This document shows, in pieces, positions 48,467-51,262 of a stretch of 51,262 bases of DNA. Every line of letters begins with the position of its first letter. The stretch's first letter is position 1. The DNA is taken from the NCBI RefSeq assembly GCF_000282615.1, contig NZ_AKIY01000004.1, positions 1 through 51,262 of the forward strand, read 5' to 3'. This DNA is from Bradyrhizobium sp. YR681. GTDB lineage: Bacteria > Pseudomonadota > Alphaproteobacteria > Rhizobiales > Xanthobacteraceae. The notes under the pieces were generated by a model that made no database searches, was not told the DNA's origin, and saw only the letters and a list, made by a program, of their open reading frames with translations. Both the position numbers and the translations under genes were made by a program.

Positions 48467-48668
48467 CGCCTCTTTCCTCGGTATGTCTGTTTGTCAAAAC
48501 CCGTAGCGGCCGGCCGCAAATACGCTTCATGCTGCGGTCGATCACGCGATCTGTTGTGCGCAGTGACGCTACCACTCAAGACTGCACTTCGTCCAGAGAG
48601 CCACCATCCTGTAACGTCGCGTATGTCGCAAGCCCGATTGCCATGCATCCCCTCTTCGGTAATGTAAT

Positions 48669-48682
48669 GCGAAGCGCTTCGC
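48669..48682. promoter_or_regulatory. 14-bp perfect palindrome
   Basis: GCGAAGCGCTTCGC lies 42 bp before the cyclase start, in the place of a promoter operator. No known binding protein assigned. Confidence 0.4.
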
Positions 48683-48724
48683 GGGCGTTGGGGGGCTGCC
48701 ACGGCAGTCATTGGAAGAACAGGA

Positions 48725-51262
48725 ATGCATTGCTTCGCGTGTCAGTCGGCGATTGGTCCGGGCGACAGCTGGTGCTCCAAATGCGGGGCAGCGGTTCGCC
48801 AACGCGTTGATCCCGACAGCGAACGGCGGTTTGTGACGATTCTGCGCGCTGACGTCGTCGATTCCACAGGTCTTGTTGCCGAGCTGGAGCCGGAGGAGGC
48901 GGTGCTGCGCCTCGAGCCGGCTCTTGCGGCCATGAGAGGCGCGGTGCGCCAGTTCGGCGGCATCGTCAGTAAGGAGCTGGGTGATGGGTTGGCTGCGGTA
49001 TTCGGGGCCCCGATCGCCGATGACAACCATGCGCCGCTGGCCTGCCACGCGGCCATCGAGCTTGTCCGCCGGGTTGGCAGTCTCGGCGATCCCGGACTTC
49101 AGGTCCGGGTCGGCCTCCACTCGGGTCATGTGGTGGCCTACATGGTCGCCAGCGAGTTTTCCAAGGTCTACGAGATCGGCGGCGCAGCGCAGCACTTGGC
49201 GGCGCGGCTGGAGGCCGCGGCCGAGGCGAACCAGATCTACGTGTCCGAAGCGTGCCAGGAGCTTGCGGACGGGCACGTCCGCTTCGAGTTTCTGGGCCGC
49301 AGGGCCCTTCGTGGCTTCAGCGAGCCCCAGCCTTTGTACCGGGTCATGGGCGCCAGCGATCTTTCGAGCTGGCGGGTGCGGCGTGCGCGTAGCGTTTCCC
49401 GATTCGTCGATCGCACGACGGAGCGGGCTCTGTTGTGGCGTGCTGCGGAAAAGGTCGCTGTCGGCCGGCAGACGGTGCTCCTGATGGGGGATGCCGGCAT
49501 TGGCAAGTCGCGGCTTGCGCATGAGTTCGCGCAGGACCTTCGAGCCGGCGGCTGGCGGCTTATCGATGCCGAGTGCAGCCCGAATCTGCAAGGCGCTCCG
49601 TACAGCACCCTCAAACGCCTGTTGCAGTCGGTGCTCGATGTCGCGGCGAGAGATCAGACCAAGCCAAACGATCCCAGAGTCGGGTTGCCGGCGGTGCAGC
49701 AGCTGGCCGTTGATGCGGTCCTCGACCTTCCGGTTTCCGATCCGCGATGGGACGAATTGGAGCCTCATGCGCGTGGTCGCGCGATCTCAGATGCGAGCTG
49801 CGCGATCGCCGAGAGTGTCGCCAGTGGTCAGCGCACGATCCTTCTGATCGAGGATCTGCACTGGATCGATCGGGTCAGCGATACGGTTGTTGCCAACCTC
49901 TCGGCATTGCAATGTCCCAATTTGCTGGTGCTGCTGACGGCGCGGCCCAATGGAATGCCGGTATGGATCGCGCGCTGTCGTGCGGAAATTGTGGCAATGC
50001 GGCCTCTAGACGATGAATCGGGTCTGGCGATGCTCGCGGACATGCTCGGGACTGCCACGACCAACGCGGAGCTGAAGAACCGGATCATCTCTCATACGGC
50101 CAACGTTCCACTATTTATCGAGGAAGTCTGTCGCAGCCTGAAGGACAGCGGCATGCTTCTTGGTCAGTGGGGCGACCTGTCCCTCGTGCGTCCTGTCGAC
50201 GAACTCGGTATTCCCAGCAGCATTCAAGGCGTGATCGCGGCCCGGCTGGATCGCGTGTCGCGACAGGAGCGGTCACTTCTCCAGATCGCCGCGGCGCTTG
50301 GTCCTCGGGCGGACCAAGCCATGCTGCGGAAAGTCGCGGCCTTGCCCGAAGACGTCCTGCAGGATTGCCTCACCGCACTTGACCGGGCTGAGCTGCTCGT
50401 CCGCATCGACAGCGAGTTGGAGGACTCACTCGAGTTTCGGCACGAGATGGTCAGGCAGGTGACCTACGATTCGATGGTCGAAAAATTACGCGAAAGCATC
50501 CATGCCAACATACTGGCAGCTATCGAGGAGGATGAGGTATCGACCGACGCGCCGGACACCCTCTGCTATCACGCGACGAGGGCGAAGAACTGGCAGAAAG
50601 CGTTTCATCATGGCAGGAGCGCTGCGCGAAGGTGTCTTGCGCGCTCGGCTTATGCCAACGCTGTCGACTATTTCGAGATTGCGATGGGGGCTCTCGACAA
50701 GACACTGGTGACGCACGCGCGCGAGTCCGACGCAATTGACCTCCGAATGGAGGCGCGTTTGGCCTTTGCCGGATCGGGACGCGTCGCCGAAGCCCTGGAT
50801 TTAGGAAGAGAGGCCGAACGGCGAGCCGATGCGATCAACGATGTCGGGCGGAAGGTCGCTGCCATGACCATGAGAGCCGGCGCGCAGAACTTCTATGGGA
50901 CGCCCGTCGAAGCTGTCGCGGTCGGTGAGGACGTCGTTCGTCTGGCGGAAAGCTCGGGCAATCCCGGCTGGCGCAATCTCGCACAATACGGCCTCGGTCA
51001 GGCCTATTTTCTGTCCGGTCGTTACCATGATGCCAAGAAGATGCTGGCCTCGGCCTGCGTTCATCTTGCGAGCTCAGCGGCGAGTGCGCCGATCGGGACG
51101 ACGCCCCGATCCCTGCTCCTGCTCTGCTGCATGATGAACAGCATCACCCACACCGTCATGGGCGAGCTTGATCTTGCCGAGCAGCTCCAGCGGCAGGCCG
51201 CAGCGATCGCCGAGGAGACGGGCCGCCCCTACGACCGCGTCGCCGCCGCCTATAGCGGCGGG
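48725..51262 (+). CDS. Class III cyclase domain / ATPase / TPR-like regulator, 3'-truncated
   Basis: 846 residues visible from ATG 48725, running off the window. An N-terminal zinc ribbon (C3, C6, C17, C20); a class III adenylate/guanylate cyclase domain (about 33-190) with metal aspartates in R-A-D-V-V-D-S-T and L-G-D-G; a STAND/AAA-type ATPase (Walker A G-D-A-G-I-G-K-S, Walker B L-L-I-E-D-L-H-W); and helical TPR-like repeats after about 600. The usual N-L-A-A-R is H-L-A-A-R, so the transition-state Asn is His. This layout is common in Bradyrhizobium-type regulators, many of unproven cyclase activity. Confidence 0.85.
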   Translation, partial: MHCFACQSAIGPGDSWCSKCGAAVRQRVDPDSERRFVTILRADVVDSTGLVAELEPEEAVLRLEPALAAMRGAVRQFGGIVSKELGDGLAAVFGAPIADDNHAPLACHAAIELVRRVGSLGDPGLQVRVGLHSGHVVAYMVASEFSKVYEIGGAAQHLAARLEAAAEANQIYVSEACQELADGHVRFEFLGRRALRGFSEPQPLYRVMGASDLSSWRVRRARSVSRFVDRTTERALLWRAAEKVAVGRQTVLLMGDAGIGKSRLAHEFAQDLRAGGWRLIDAECSPNLQGAPYSTLKRLLQSVLDVAARDQTKPNDPRVGLPAVQQLAVDAVLDLPVSDPRWDELEPHARGRAISDASCAIAESVASGQRTILLIEDLHWIDRVSDTVVANLSALQCPNLLVLLTARPNGMPVWIARCRAEIVAMRPLDDESGLAMLADMLGTATTNAELKNRIISHTANVPLFIEEVCRSLKDSGMLLGQWGDLSLVRPVDELGIPSSIQGVIAARLDRVSRQERSLLQIAAALGPRADQAMLRKVAALPEDVLQDCLTALDRAELLVRIDSELEDSLEFRHEMVRQVTYDSMVEKLRESIHANILAAIEEDEVSTDAPDTLCYHATRAKNWQKAFHHGRSAARRCLARSAYANAVDYFEIAMGALDKTLVTHARESDAIDLRMEARLAFAGSGRVAEALDLGREAERRADAINDVGRKVAAMTMRAGAQNFYGTPVEAVAVGEDVVRLAESSGNPGWRNLAQYGLGQAYFLSGRYHDAKKMLASACVHLASSAASAPIGTTPRSLLLLCCMMNSITHTVMGELDLAEQLQRQAAAIAEETGRPYDRVAAAYSGG

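Noticed and set aside
48569..49768. 399-residue minus-strand ORF
   Set aside because: Antisense to the cyclase gene, which has recognisable zinc-ribbon and cyclase motifs in the plus frame.

Overview
The sequence is GC-rich and looks like an alphaproteobacterium, most likely Bradyrhizobium or a close relative (inference). The grounds are several small proteins of a type I associate with that group, three sites of the GTTC-N7-GTTC type bound by alphaproteobacterial LexA, a DUF3768 protein, a replication initiator of the RepA/RPA type, and a LigD-type ligase fragment next to Rhizobiales-type small genes. No rRNA, tRNA, CRISPR array or intact insertion sequence was seen.

Layout. (1) 0-6.3 kb is plasmid-like: a RepA initiator with seven 21-bp-spaced iterons beside it, a divergent parA plus ribbon-helix-helix partner set between CTGCTATG-type repeats, then a minus-strand operon of a small basic ORF, a tyrosine recombinase, a 102-residue protein and a CoiA-like nuclease. 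(2) 6.3-14.7 kb holds a hairpin-rich candidate transfer origin, many small conserved-type genes, a stand-alone ATP-dependent DNA ligase, and a secreted 684-residue tail-fibre/YadA-head-like protein. (3) 14.8-35.7 kb is an island of likely defence and conflict genes. It contains HNH nucleases, several HEPN-like proteins, a membrane protein, a TPR protein, a serine resolvase overlapping a WGR protein, a 1,350-residue XRE-Mrr-STAND protein divergent from a Fic protein, a LexA-box-preceded DUF2130 protein, an MntA/HepT pair, and a Gabija-like GajA/GajB pair. (4) 36-43.4 kb is a second mobile module: a tightly packed minus-strand operon with a rolling-circle Rep, a possible OB-fold protein and an FtsK/SpoIIIE-like ATPase, preceded by DUF3768. 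(5) 43.5-51.3 kb reads like ordinary chromosome: a periplasmic spermidine-synthase-like protein with its membrane half as a separate gene, an M28-type peptidase, an ArsR/SDR divergent pair, a frameshifted gene, and a large class III cyclase/ATPase regulator cut by the window end.

The strongest candidate for an undescribed system is 21.97-27.28 kb. There a giant protein fusing an XRE DNA-binding domain, an Mrr-like nuclease and a STAND ATPase diverges from an autoinhibited Fic enzyme, and the 150 bp between them carries three dyads that cover the start codons of both genes. The second candidate is the RCR-Rep plus FtsK module, which in gene logic resembles actinomycete integrative conjugative elements that move double-stranded DNA with one FtsK-like pump.
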